Made by a program: the position numbers and the translations under genes
NCBI GenBank assembly: GCA_020137815.1
Contig: CM035360.1
Coordinates: forward strand, 8,005,743 to 8,069,742
Length of the DNA: 64,000 nucleotides
Reading direction: 5' to 3'
Origin: Hormiphora californensis
Taxonomy: Eukaryota > Ctenophora > Tentaculata > Cydippida > Pleurobrachiidae
The notes under the pieces: generated by a model
Databases searched by the model: none
What the model saw: the letters and a program-made list of their open reading frames with translations, nothing else
Told to the model about the DNA's origin: nothing
In this document: one piece after another, positions 10,525 to 20,073 of the stretch
How the letters are laid out: the number at the start of each line of letters is the position of its first letter
How positions within the stretch are numbered: position 1 is the stretch's first letter

Positions 10525-10701
10525 TCAAAATCCGAGAAGAGAAGGCAGTTTTATTTCTCCTGGAGTTGGTAGTCTTGCAGATTCCCGCCCTGATAAGTTA
10601 GCGTTCTTGATCTTATCATTTTTGGACCGAATTTTATCTCTCATGTTTTCCAAATGTTGTCGGCGGGCTGTTATAGCTTTTGTCATCGCTGCATCTTGTG
10701 C
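10525..10701 (-). CDS. STMND1-like gene, exon 5 (terminal)
   Basis: The acceptor on the minus strand is TTGTTCTTTCAG just before 10701. The exon opens in phase 0, matching the phase-0 end of exon 4, and encodes 58 residues to a TGA at 10527-10525. The first half, AMTKAITARRQHLENMRDK onward, is a charged helix like the C-terminal helix of stathmins, which binds along tubulin dimers. The tail is ESARLPTPGEIKLPSLLGF. Family membership is inferred from the whole gene; see exon 1. Confidence 0.8.
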   Translation of the reverse strand, partial: AQDAAMTKAITARRQHLENMRDKIRSKNDKIKNANLSGRESARLPTPGEIKLPSLLGF

Positions 10702-11044
10702 CTGAAAGAACAAAAATTAATGTGATGACCACTTTTGTGAAAGCTCCGTTCAGGGTGTAACGTCAAACCCAAACCCTCGTTAGGTTTTAAAAAAATTTAA
10801 AATCTTCCACTTTTCTTCGACACGATTTCCTTACAAAACACATTTTAAAGTGAGAGTGGACAGAATCAGAATTGGACAAGTTTGTCACCAAGGGGAACTC
10901 CTGTTTAGTCAGTATGTATAAATGAGGTATAAACGCTTGCCAGTGGATAACTTTCTCCCAGCGCGCCGCTGGGAGAAGGTAGCTGTAGTTTATCCGCCGC
11001 TAGCGGATATAACAGGATAGAACCAATCGTCGTGTTTTACTAAC

Positions 11045-12080
11045 ACATTCTGAATATAAGCAGTGAGGTTGACATGTCCATGCACAGCTGTGCACAGAAG
11101 CAGAGCAATGCAAGTTAACGTATAAACAAGAATAATTGCGGTATTCGGGGCCTGGCAAGAATATAAACCAAACTCAACCCATCCCCCCTAAAACAACGGG
11201 GCCGAGCCGACAGGCCCTTAATATCAGATGAAAAAAACCAATAAACCATAAACCGTAACCATAAAACCATTCGGGGCCTGGCCCGAATATAAACCAAACT
11301 CAACCCATTCCCCCTAAAACACCCCCCCCCCCTAAATCTAAAACAACGGGGCCGAGCCGACAGGCCCTTAATACCAAATGAAAAAAAAACCATAAGACCA
11401 GAGAGACATGCTCGGAGCTATAAACCACTAAGCTACCAAACCCTATGTACTGATCGTGTTTTACTAACACATTCTGAATTTGTTATGTTCTAACCCTCCT
11501 TTACATTTCGCGGGCGGGCGCGTGAAACACAGTCTAGCTAGGCAATTCTGAATATAAGCAGTGAGGTTGACATGTCCATGCACAGCTGTGCACAGAAGCA
11601 GAGCAATGCAAGTTAACGTATAAACAAGAATAATTGCGGTATTCGGGGCCTGGCAAGAATATAAACCAAACTCAACCCATCCCCCCTAAAACAACGGGGC
11701 CGAGCCGACAGGCCCTTAATACCAGATGAAACAAAAACCATAAACCATAAAACCATCGGGGCCTGGCCCGACCCGAATATAAACCAAACTCAACCCATTC
11801 CCCCTAAAACATCCCCCTAAATCTAAAACAACGGGGCCGAGCCGACAGGCCTTAAAAAAAACCATAAACCATAACCATAAAACCATCGGGGCCTGGCAAG
11901 GCCCCCCGACCCGAATATAAACCAAACTCAACCCATTCCCCCTAAAACATCCCCCCTAAAACTAAAACAACGGGGCCGAGCCGACAGGCCCTTAATACCA
12001 AATGAAAAAAAAAAACATAAGACCAGAGAGACATGCTCGGAGCTATAAACCACTAAGCTACCAAACCCTATGTACTGATC
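11045..12080. repeat. About 500-bp tandem duplication with internal short repeats
   Basis: The block from TGAATATAAGCAGTGAGG through the CGGGGCCTGGC repeats to a truncated minus-strand tRNA-like end is present twice, starting near 11049 and 11549. Inside each unit CAACGGGGCCGAGCCGACAG and AATATAAACCAAACTCAACC recur two or three times. Minus-strand frames rich in GLSLVYI are translations of this repeat. Confidence 0.85.
12010..12078 (-). repeat. Truncated tRNA-like head, minus strand
   Basis: Read on the minus strand it gives GGTTTGGTAGCTTAGTGGTT and on to CTCTCTGGTC, identical to the first two thirds of the tRNA-like sequence at 12290, then diverges before the B box. A twin lies at 11400-11450. 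This is how a tRNA-derived SINE with different tails would look. Confidence 0.6.
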
Positions 12081-12225
12081 GCATTTCATCGCTCTATAAT
12101 ATTCAAGCTCCTGCCCTTAACTAGACACCATGTGATAAAGGGAAGTAATTTTGATATCTCCTTCTGGTGATCAACACACACACACGCCCTCTGTATAACA
12201 GTTTAATGGGGAATCTCATACATAC

Positions 12226-12470
12226 ACGGGCAGAACTCGGTTAAGGAGAGAGTATTCTGAATAATGAGTTCAGAGCAAGAATTAAATAGGGTTTGGTAGC
12301 TTAGTGGTTTATAGCTCCGAGCATGTCTCTCTGGAGGTCCCTGGTTCAATTCCCGGTCAAACCCAGTATTTTTCGATTTTCTTCCCTATTTAATTCTTGC
12401 TCTGGACTCATTATTCAGAATGCTAATTAATCTCTCCTTAACCGAGTTCTGCCCGTGTATGTGTGAGAAG
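12226..12470. mobile_element. Inverted-repeat element carrying a tRNA-like sequence at its apex
   Basis: CACGGGCAGAACTCGGTTAA through AATTAAATAGG on the left is repeated inverted on the right. The two arms of about 65 bases are separated almost exactly by the tRNA-like sequence at 12290-12364. Either the arms arose by foldback around a SINE, or the SINE inserted at the apex. Confidence 0.75.
12290..12364 (+). tRNA. tRNA-like sequence (UGU loop, Thr-like), probable SINE head or pseudogene
   Basis: A 7-bp acceptor stem (GGTTTGG with TCAAACC), a good A box (TAGCTTAGTGG), a three-pair D stem and a good B box (GGTTCAATTCC) are present. The anticodon stem needs one bulged base and the T stem has one mismatch. 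The loop reads CATGTCT, with UGU at the anticodon position. These flaws, and the truncated relatives at 11400 and 12010, argue for a tRNA-derived repeat rather than a working tRNA. Confidence 0.5.
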
Positions 12471-13474
12471 TTTGTTCGAGGTTGTAGAGATTAGTTCTAT
12501 GAGCAATGCTAAGTTGAAAATTTTTGAATACACAATTTTAAAGTGTTGCACGTGTATTGGAATGTTCTAGGGACTAATTTCCGTGTTTTGAAATTTTAAA
12601 ATTTCAAAATTTTTTTCCGATTTTTTTCCCAATTTTTCACCGAAAACAAGGGTCACAAAAGTGGCTTGCGACTCGAAGCGGCTCAACCGTTTGGGCTGAA
12701 ACTTCAAATATCAGTAGAAAATTACCCACTGAATACCAGACGTATTGTTCGAAAGCGATATTTTGAGTATACAGCAAAGTATACAAAATATAGTGCTCCA
12801 TTGACTTCATTAACCCTTAAATTCTCATTATTTACGCAAAAACGCGGGTTATGAAAGTCGCTTGCGACTCGAAGCGGCTCAACCGTTTGGGCTGAAACTT
12901 CGGAAATCAGTAGAAAATTACTCACTGAATACCAGACATATTGTTCGAAAGCGATATTTTTCAACTTAGCAACCCCTAATGAGCATTTTGCCTTTTTGCC
13001 GCTCAAAATCGACCCATCCATCACTGAGATATTTTTGTTACTCTCGGGGAATTCCTTTTTAATCAGTATGTTTCTATTCTGTTTGTTATTGCAATCGTCG
13101 TGTTTTACTAACAAATTCTGAATATAAGCAGTGAGGTTGTCATGTCCATGCACAGAAGCAGAGCAATGCAATTCATAATATTGAAAATTTATAAAAAATT
13201 TTAGTAAAACACAAGGATTGTTTCTATCCTGTTTGATAAATATTGATCCAGCAGGAATTCCCCGAGAGTAACAAAAATATCTCAGTTATAGATGGGTCGA
13301 TTTTAAGCGGCAAAAAGGCAAAATGCTCGTAGAACTAATCTCTACGTCCTCCAACAAACTTGTCCAATTCTGATTCTGTCCACTCTCACTTTAAACTGTT
13401 GTACAGAGGGCGTGTGTGTGTGTTGATCACCAGAAGGAGATATCAAAATTACTTCCCTAATTAAAATGTAATTA

Positions 13475-13837
13475 CAGTCGGACCCCGATTTAGTGGCCCC
13501 CGATTTAGTGGCACCCCGATTTAGTGGCAGGATTTTTTCCCCCAAAAATTTTTTTGAATTTTTTTTGTGAAATTTTTTTGAAAATTTTTCAAAGAAACAC
13601 CAGCCACGTCCGAATCGTTTTTCGAATCAGTGAATCTTATCGCATGTCCTGCTGCTAATTAGACAGTTCGGAACGAACCGATACGTGATCCCCATGGGGC
13701 CATTGAATCATAAGTTCACCTAGCGTCAAAATTTCGATTCGATGGGGATCACGTTTCGATTCGTTCCGAACCGTCTAATTAGCAGCAGGACATGCGATAA
13801 GATGTACCGATTCGAAACAGGATTCGGACGTGGCTGG
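13475..13837. mobile_element. Pogo-like MITE, CAGTCGGACCCCGATTTA end
   Basis: TA precedes CAGTCGGACCCCGATTTA, an end typical of pogo/Tigger elements, and the GATTTAGTGGC motif is repeated three times. An inverted repeat follows at 13600-13837 (CAGCCACGTCCGAATCG with its inverse). The same order recurs at 63638-64000. The far end was not found. Confidence 0.65.
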
Positions 13838-14160
13838 TATACATTTAAAAATTTTAAAACCTTTTTTTTGCAAAATTTTACAGTAAGATTGCCAATGCTT
13901 TGATCGGTGCTCCCCATAAATTTTGAGAGAAAAAGTTATTTTGAAATTTTGAAACTTCCTCACCTGCTTAGGGTTGCCTAGCTAGACTGTGTTTCGTGCG
14001 CCCCGCTCAAATGTAAAGAAGGGTTAGAACATAACAAGCTTAGGGTGCCCCAATTCGGCATGGTATCACGTATCAGTTCGTTTCGAACCCGCTAATTAGA
14101 CAGGATATCCAGTAAGCTGCACCGATTCGAAACGAGCCATAGAACACCTCTCTACCACGT
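13838..14160. other. Decayed continuation of the pogo-like repeat
   Basis: Words such as GTTCGTTTCGAACC and CACCGATTCGAAACGA near 14075-14140 resemble the inverted repeat just upstream. No coding frame. Confidence 0.5.
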
Positions 14161-14199
14161 ACAAGTGGTGGTTTCCCGTAGCATGCTAGGCCGTGTTAA

Positions 14200-14990
14200 A
14201 GTTTCACCAGGCACGCCGTGCACTACCAACCTCCGACCTCCGTATTCTTTACCCCGACATAAGAGACGAAGAGTGGGGGGAGGGGGCATAGAGACGGGTG
14301 GGGGGCTGTTGCAGGACTTCAATGGGCTTTCTAGTCCTTATTATAATTTGCAAATGAACGTCGTGATGAGTGTGATGACCTATCATCACGTGCAAATAGA
14401 GGGGGGTTGCCAAGGAGGTGGCCTAGGAGGGGTATTGGAGGTTGTGGGGGGATACTGCACGTGCATGTTATTGGTTGTTTGTTGCGTGTTCCTGTGTTGT
14501 TCCTGTGGTGTTTTGGGACCGCCAAGATTGCCAAAGCCTTTCTACCTACGTACCCCGTTGATTCACAGCTACAATTCTACGGATCTTTATCACCTGATTC
14601 TACATGTTATTCAGCGGGATTTCCCTTGATGTTTATCACCAACGCTCTACAACTACCAACCTCCATATTCTTTACCCCGACATGGAGAGACAAAGAGTGA
14701 GAGGGGGGACATAGAGACGGGTGGGGGGGGGGTGTTGTAGGACTTAACAATGGGCTTTCTAGTCTTAATTAAAAGATGCAAATGCGTGGCGTGGTGGTGA
14801 TGATGTAGTATCCCACGTGCAAATAGAGGGGGTTGCCAAGGAGGTGCCATAGCCCAGCTACGCAGCGGGTGATTGAAGGTTGCACGTGCGGGTTGGTGCA
14901 GCGAGTGAGAGGGGTGCTCCTGGGTTAGAGGTGGGTATTTCGGGTCAACGGGTGCTATACTTCAACGGACTTTCTAGTCTATTCTAAAAT
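14200..14990. repeat. Satellite-like unit of about 440 bp, copies 1 and 2 (partial)
   Basis: One unit contains GGGCTTTCTAGTC, ATGAACGTCGT, GGGGGGTTGCCAAGGAGGTG, ATACTGCACGTGCATGTTAT, ATTGCCAAAGCCTTTCTACC and ACCAACCTCC. It is followed by a second incomplete unit starting near 14640. The same units are tandem at 29420-30638 and single at 31680-31990. Frames across it recur in every copy but have no recognised domain. Confidence 0.85.
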
Positions 14991-15077
14991 GGTCAGAGGG
15001 CCAGGGTTAGCTACTAACGTATTTATAGTTGATTGTCCTTGCCTCGGATAGTGCTCTACTCACCAGGAGGAGCGATT

Positions 15078-15140
15078 TACAAGTTAAACAAGGAAGTTTT
15101 AGTTCAATAGTTGAACTAAAACTTCCTTGTTTAACTTGTA
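15078..15140. repeat. Perfect 30-bp hairpin with 3-base loop
   Basis: TACAAGTTAAACAAGGAAG and on for 30 bases is followed by TAG and the exact inverse. The flanks are not inverted. It lies at the 5' edge of the I-type LINE fragment. It could be a small palindromic insertion or a hairpin RNA precursor; no A-box or B-box is present. Confidence 0.9.
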
Positions 15141-15157
15141 CTAACGTATTTAGAAAT

Positions 15158-15586
15158 GTCCGAGGGACATCTATATTCTATAGTAGAGGACAGTCTACTA
15201 CAAAGCACAGCCAAAGACGCACCTGCTTACCTACAAGCGTTTGCGGATGACCTCATCACTGGCCGAAGGAGACGATATAGAGATAATAAGACACAGAACC
15301 CAAACAACTCTCAACCACATAAACAACTGGTGTAAAGACCAAGGTCTTTTACTCAGCGCAATAAAAACTACTATGATAATGTTCACCACAAAGAGGAAAT
15401 GGACACTAAAACCAATCTTCATTGAAGGAATTGAAATAAAACTAAGCACCACAACAAAATTTCTTGGAGTTACGTTAGATAGCAAACTAAACTTCAACAA
15501 ACACATCGACGACATCACAAAAAAAGCTCTCAGAATAGCAACCGGTGCCTTCCCAAACACTGCAGGGGCTGACCTAAACATCATAA
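15158..15586 (+). pseudogene. RT palm and thumb of the I-type LINE
   Basis: The catalytic box reads AYLQAFADDLITG (FADD in place of YADD). A frameshift follows directly after it. The next frame continues DDIEIIRHRTQTTLNHINNW, CKDQGLLLSAIKTTMIMFT, TTKFLGVTLDSKLNFNKHI and KKALRIATG, the usual thumb region. The first MITE interrupts the frame right after it. No RT upstream of the FADD box remains except about 20 residues. Confidence 0.85.
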
Positions 15587-15845
15587 GGGGAAACTCTAAC
15601 TGAATGGCATCCCATTAATGGGATCCCATCAACAGTAAAACTCTAACTGATAATGGACCACAGTGATGGTTCTTTCTCTGTATTCTCTCTGTGTGTGCGC
15701 CCAATCAATCAATTCCCGGGCATGCCCAATGTACTGCCTACAGAGAGAATACAGAGAAAGAACCATCACTGTGGTCCATTATCAGTTAGAGTTTTACTGT
15801 TGATGGGATGCCATTAATGGGATGCCATTCAGTTAGAGTTTCCCC
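15587..15845. mobile_element. GGGGAAACTC-family MITE in LINE
   Basis: Full-length copy with ends GGGGAAACTC and GAGTTTCCCC, flanked on both sides by TAA as a 3-bp target duplication. The arms read AATGGCATCCCATTAATGGG, ACTCTAACTGATAATGGACC and CACAGTGATGGTTC outward to inward. Confidence 0.9.
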
Positions 15846-16230
15846 TAACGAACACAACAGATATAATACACCACGTAGAGAAAACTGCTACTGAAATCAC
15901 ACTATCACAGGGCGCCTAAAAGCAAATGGGAAATGGACTAAAGAAAAAGGTATGTTAACCAACTATACCCACGCTCATACTTGCAATAGGTTGTGGGAAG
16001 AACTAGAGCTACCAGTATGCCCACTAGAAAAAACAACCAAAGAAACTCTTAGTAAAGACTAACGAGACAACAATCGACTGGGAAACAGGTATACTAGACG
16101 AGGAGGACAAAAATGCATTAACGGTATACATGGATGGATCAAAAAATGAAGCTAATCAAACGGGACTAGGAGCACATTCAAAAGCTACGGAGCTTACACA
16201 AGAAATCGATATCTCAGAAAGACTACCTTA
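15846..16230 (+). pseudogene. RNase H first segment of the I-type LINE
   Basis: After about 200 bases of decayed linker (HAHTCNRLWEELELPVCPL), the frame gives LTVYMDGSKNEANQTGLGAH. The DGS carries the first catalytic aspartate of an RNase H fold. The second MITE begins right after SERLP. Confidence 0.8.
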
Positions 16231-16488
16231 GGGGAAACTCTAACTGAATGGCATCCCATTAATGGGATCCCATCAGCAGTACAACTCTAACTGATAATGG
16301 ACCACAGTGATGGTTCTTTCTCTGTATTCTCTCTGTAGCAGTACATTGGGCATGCCCGGGCATTGATTGATTGGGCGCGCACACAGAGAGAATACAGAGA
16401 AAGAACCATCACTGTGGTTCATTATCAGTTAGAGTTGTACTGCTGATGGGATCCCATTAATGGGATGCCATTCAGTTAGAGTTTCCCC
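16231..16488. mobile_element. GGGGAAACTC-family MITE in RNase H
   Basis: Full-length copy with TTA on the left and TAA on the right. The central part is inverted relative to the copy at 15587: the GGGCATGCCCGGGCAT block is on the other side of the apex. Confidence 0.9.
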
Positions 16489-16845
16489 TAATTATAGCAC
16501 AGTCTTCCAAGCCGAAGTAACAGCGATTAAAAGAGCAGCAGAGGAACTTAACATCAATGGGACACGAAACCACCACATCCACATCAGATCAGATTCCTGA
16601 TTCAGCCGCCAGTATAAGCGCACTGAGCAAATTGACCTCAGATTCCTTACAATTAAGGAATGCAACGCGGAACTCAACCAACTAGCACAAAACAATACGG
16701 TGAAAATAAAATGGGTCAAAGCACATATCGGCATCCAAGGCAACGAGATAGCCGACCAACTTGCCAAAGAAGGATGCAGCAAACCAATCAGTGAAACCAG
16801 ACAAATACCAATCCCACACAGCTATATTAAAAACTCTTAAAAAAA
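16489..16845 (+). pseudogene. RNase H second segment of the I-type LINE
   Basis: The frame reads VFQAEVTAIKRAAEEL (catalytic glutamate), IHIRSDS (second aspartate) then a stop, and WVKAHIGIQGNEIADQLAKE (the last conserved histidine and aspartate). With the DGS segment at 15846-16230, all four RNase H catalytic positions can be seen, so the domain was functional before the insertions and stop. Confidence 0.85.
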
Positions 16846-17046
16846 TAGAACTCGTGCAGTTGCTAGATGGCCCTTTTACAGGCTCCTCACAATTGAAACT
16901 TCTAACAAGTGACAACTGGTGCTTTTGAGTTAGACTCAACAACACAGCGACTGATGCAGATGAGTGGTGAACACATGCATTTCTACATGTGAGCACCATA
17001 CATTTGCACACTGTAATTAGTGCGACACCGGCATGACTCGGTGAAC
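16846..17046. repeat. 200-bp interspersed repeat, copy 1
   Basis: From AATAGAACTCGTGCAGTTGC to GGCATGACTCGGTGAACC this is about 97% identical to 25385-25581. It interrupts the LINE between RNase H and the C-terminal domain. No promoter boxes or inverted ends are obvious. Confidence 0.85.
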
Positions 17047-17430
17047 CAAGGGGAAAAAACTCTACCGCGAAAATAGCCAAAACAAAAACCATGAACCAAT
17101 TTCTATCAAATGGAGGGAAGCACGCAAGAACTCTAATAACGAGTGAATCAACATGGAACTCACTAACAAAAAAGATGGCAATGTACGCCAATCAAAGGAA
17201 AAAATATAGAATCATATTACATCTCATCACAAACATAGGGCCGTTCAATTACTACCTCAAGAAGATTGGCAAATCCAACACTGCCATATGCAGTCTATGC
17301 ACTAAAACAGAAGAAAATGCGAAACACTTAATATGCATATGTGAATGTGAAATCCTGGAAGAAGAATCACTATCCTGCGACTCTCGAAGGAGTTTACCCT
17401 CCCAAACCCGACGCCACCTATAATGCGAAC
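17047..17430 (+). pseudogene. C-terminal zinc-knuckle region of the I-type LINE
   Basis: The frame at 17091-17423 contains MNQFLSNGGKHARTL, LHLITNIGPFNYYLKKIGKS and then CSLCTKTEENAKHLICICE, a C-x2-C-x8-H-x4-C zinc knuckle usual at the end of I-clade ORF2. It ends in a frame that leaves the element at about 17430. Confidence 0.75.
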
Positions 17431-17539
17431 CTGTCCTGTAGCTGTAGTCAGTTCCTGATGGTGGGGGTGGGGAGGGGGCTATTCTCCTAGTGCCGGCGAT
17501 ATCGCTTTGCGATAGTCCCCTATGGGCTTGCCGTTGGCA

Positions 17540-17645
17540 AGCCCAGTGTGTGAAGTTTTCGCGAAACTTCGAACGTCGAACTTCAGTGTGTGTCGCGAGG
17601 TTGAGATTTGAACGAGCGCGCCCAACTTCAGTGTGTCTCCCCCCA
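17540..17645. repeat. Fragment of the 5816-6270 inverted-repeat family
   Basis: GTTTCGCGAAACTTCGAAC, GGTTGAGATTTGAACG and CTTCAGTGTGTCTCCCCCC match one end of that element. The other arm is absent. Confidence 0.75.
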
Positions 17646-18009
17646 ATGCAATGCTCACATTCTGTCACCCAATACTTTAAAGCTACCTTTTTCATTTCGA
17701 TTCGTTTGCTTTCTTCAATTTTACTGCTTCTTGAACCGACTTCATCAACAGTGTTGTGTGATTCCGACAATTTGGTGATGGTTTCCAGCTGAAAATAACT
17801 AGATATTACAATCAGATTAATTTTTTTCAGAATGGAATACGGAAACATTATAAGATGATAGAGAGATGAAGAGATCTAACAAAAAGGAAAAGAAAGAAAG
17901 AGAAGTTATTTATAACAATTTTGTTTTTTCAAGGGTATAGTAGTGCCTTTCCGGCGACAGTGACAAGTAAGTGTGTGTGTGACACACGGTTTGACACGGT
18001 TTTAAAATA

Positions 18010-18816
18010 ATTCTGCACGGGTTTCCCCGTATTTGCCATATTCTAACCGGCTGTAAGGTGGCTCTGGGTCAGGGGAGATACCGGTGGCGGCATGACAAGG
18101 TCCTGCGGCAGATAGGCGAGCAGGTAAAGTTTCACTGCGAGGTCCGTGCTAACGCTGCATCGAGGTCCACGAGAGGGTCCCGGAGTATCGAGTTCGTTGC
18201 AGAGGGTAAGAAGGGGAAGAAGAAGGGGAAGAAGAGGGTTAGTGGGTGTGGGATTCTGTCAGGCGCTAAGGACTGGGTTGTCCTCTCTGACATCGGAAGT
18301 CAGCCCAAGTTCCCGGCGGAGATCGCCCAGACCAGGTTAAGGCCTGATCTTGTTGTCTTCTCGCGAGAGGTAAAGACGGTGATCTGGTGGGAGCTCACTT
18401 GCCCTGCAGAAGAGAGAATAGGGGATGCCCATACTCTCAAGATTGAACGGTACACGGACCTTGAGAGGGAGTGTGAGTCTAATGGGTGGAGGTGTTTTAA
18501 TATGGCGGTAGAGGTTGGGGCTCGAGGGCAGGTCGCGGATAGTCTGGTTAGAGCAGCTTCTCGTCTTGGGTTTAGAGGGAGGGGTCTTAGGAAGCTGGTT
18601 AAGGATACGGGGAAAGAGGCTGCTCACTGTTCCATGTGGATCTACTTCATGTACTCCAGCTCCCTGTACTCCCACTCCTACTCCCACTCCTACTTCACCA
18701 TTCGGCGAAGAAGGAGTGGGAGTACAGGAATGTGGAGTAGTGGAGGCAGTGAAGTGGTTGAGATTCCCCCTCGCAGTGGAGTGTGTGTTTGGACGGGTGT
18801 ACCCTTACTGTCATAA
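18010..18816 (+). pseudogene. LINE 3' end: restriction-like endonuclease domain
   Basis: The frame is open from upstream of CHILTGCKVALGQGRYRWRH (the CCHC remnant and GRYxWRHD block) through a basic linker to the nuclease motifs RPDLVV (the D of a PD-(D/E)XK fold) and VIWWELTCPAEE (the E). KIERYTDLERECESNGW, VEVGARGQVADSL and LGFRGRGLRKLV follow. This order is typical of retrotransposons that cut their target with a C-terminal restriction-like endonuclease (R2, R4 and CRE relatives). The end after CSMWIYFMY is replaced by low-complexity sequence and a hairpin at 18668-18725. A frameshifted relative of the C-terminal part lies at 53276-53430. The RT part is missing, so this is a 5'-truncated copy. 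Confidence 0.8.
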
Positions 18817-19099
18817 ACCTGTCAAAGGGGGAGGCAGTGAGGGACCCCAGTCGACACATTCATTCCGGGCAACTGGGTATAGATCGATCGGTGGTCTCAG
18901 ATTATCGAGATTGCCGGGGCGCCTGACTTAGTACCTTGTGTACCCGTACCGAATTAAAGCCCCGAAACGGTGTCAGGTTTACGGCTGATGAGTTCGATCT
19001 GAGTCTCGGTTTCTGGCGAGTGTCCACATTTACCATCTTAGTGGACGGAGGGTCTCGGTCTTTCCGCTGTTCCGGATCTCTTGGTGTTTGGCGGAGTTA

Positions 19100-19260
19100 G
19101 GTGTGGTTAGGTTGCGTTTAGGTTTGGAGGTTTGGAGGTTGGTGGAGGTTTGGTGGAGGTTTGGAGGTTGTTGGAGGTTTGGAGGTTGGTGGAGGTTTGG
19201 AGGTTTGGTGGAGGTTTGCTGGTTGTTTGGTTTGGAGGTTGGTTTTGCGGGGTTTGTCTC
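19100..19260. repeat. G-rich minisatellite GGAGGTTTGGTGGAGGTTT
   Basis: Roughly ten irregular copies of GGAGGTTTG(GTG) lie in tandem. The proline- and glutamine-rich or tryptophan- and glycine-rich frames here come from the repeat. Confidence 0.85.
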
Positions 19261-19435
19261 GGTTCTTTGGGTTTGGTCTGGCAGCATGATTCATGTTCTC
19301 AACTTATTTGGAGCATCAACCTGTCGACATTCAAGGACAAAGGGGGTCAGGTTGGTGCTCCAGATTCTCTTGCCAGTGGCGCGTTATTTCAGATAACTTT
19401 CTCCCACAATTGAGTGTATATTGCTTGGTAACAGT

Positions 19436-20068
19436 TACGGCAGGTGGGTAGAACTTCGACAGAATTTAGGGTAGGTCTGAACTTAGGGTAGGTCTGAATT
19501 TAGGGTAGGTCTGGATTTAGGGTAGGGTAAACTGGGGTAAAATGGTCCACGGGGCAAAGCTAAGTGGCACATGTATGGGGCAAAACGGTTCAAGTTATTA
19601 CATGTGGTCATGTGACTCCAGCAGAGACCTGCTCGTTCTGTTCCGAATTTTTGCTTTAAAACTGCTGTAATTTCTGTGTGAGTTGGCCGATTTTAATTTT
19701 GCAAAAACTGCCAGTTAGGTTTTTTATCCTTCTAAAACTTGGTATAAATATTTTTTCAAAAAACTCACTATTAATTTGATTAAATTGTCAAATTAGTCAA
19801 ACTGGGGCAAAGTGGTTCACCTTTCTGGGGCAAAGTGGTCTACCCTGGGACCAATGAAATCGAGTCTACAATACCACGCGTGATACCACAACTGGGGCAA
19901 AGTGGTCCTGCAGAACAGAAACTGCTGAAGATAACATGGACCATTTTAAATTCAGACCTACCCTAAATTCAGACCTACCCTAAATTCAGACCTACCCCAA
20001 ATTCAGACCTACCCTAAATTCAGACCTACCCTAAATTCTGTCGAAGTTCTACCGACCTGCCAAGCCTT
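19436..20068. mobile_element. Foldback element GGCAGGTG with TAGGGTAGGTCTGAAT arms
   Basis: The ends GGCAGGTGGGTAGAACTTCG and its inverse carry inside them tandem arrays of TTAGGGTAGGTCTGAA (three on the left, five on the right, inverted). The middle resembles the GGGTAARCTGGGGC family. The same end sequence is on the element at 22503-23634. Its right end lies 5-10 bases beyond the splice donor of exon 4 of the STMND1-like gene. No clear target duplication. Confidence 0.75.
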
Positions 20069-20073
20069 GTTAC

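Larger units (their letters stand above)
10849..13390. mobile_element. TTAA-flanked AGTGAGAGTGG element, heavily invaded
   Basis: TTAA then AGTGAGAGTGGACAG stands at 10845 and the inverted end, CCACTCTCACT then TTAA, at 13379-13394. Blocks of the family interior (AATTGGACAAGTTTGT, AGAGATTAGTTCTATGAGCA, GCTCAAAATCGACCCATCC) are scattered between. Much of the 2.5 kb is other repeats. Compact sisters are at 25047-25621 and, partly, 40614-41271. TTAA flanks suit a piggyBac-type mover. Confidence 0.6.
12138..13459. repeat. Outer inverted repeat with 68-base arms
   Basis: AATTTTGATATCTCCTTCTG at 12148 and its inverse at the right end, together with CACACGCCCTCTGT and its inverse, mark arms at about 12138-12206 and 13391-13459. 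They enclose the tRNA-like hairpin element and two related copies of a block with GACTCGAAGCGGCTCAACCG. Confidence 0.7.
15158..17430 (+). mobile_element. I-type LINE with RNase H, 5'-truncated and invaded three times
   Basis: The order of coding remains is RT palm, RNase H and C-terminal zinc-knuckle region, as in I-clade non-LTR retrotransposons. The 5' end is lost just before the RT active site. Two GGGGAAACTC MITEs (15587-15845, 16231-16488) and a 200-bp repeat (16846-17046) interrupt it, and frameshifts and stops have accumulated. It sits in intron 4 of the STMND1-like gene on the opposite strand. Confidence 0.85.

Noticed and set aside
16682-17191. 169-codon minus-strand frame with membrane-like segments
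   Set aside because: It is antisense to the RNase H and tail of the I-type LINE and crosses the 200-bp inserted repeat.
17252-17848. 198-codon minus-strand open frame
   Set aside because: It runs antisense through the LINE tail and a fragment of the 5816-type inverted repeat.
18960-19010. Hammerhead-ribozyme-like words (GAAAC and CTGATGAG)
   Set aside because: The order and the 17-base distance between them do not allow the three stems of a hammerhead.
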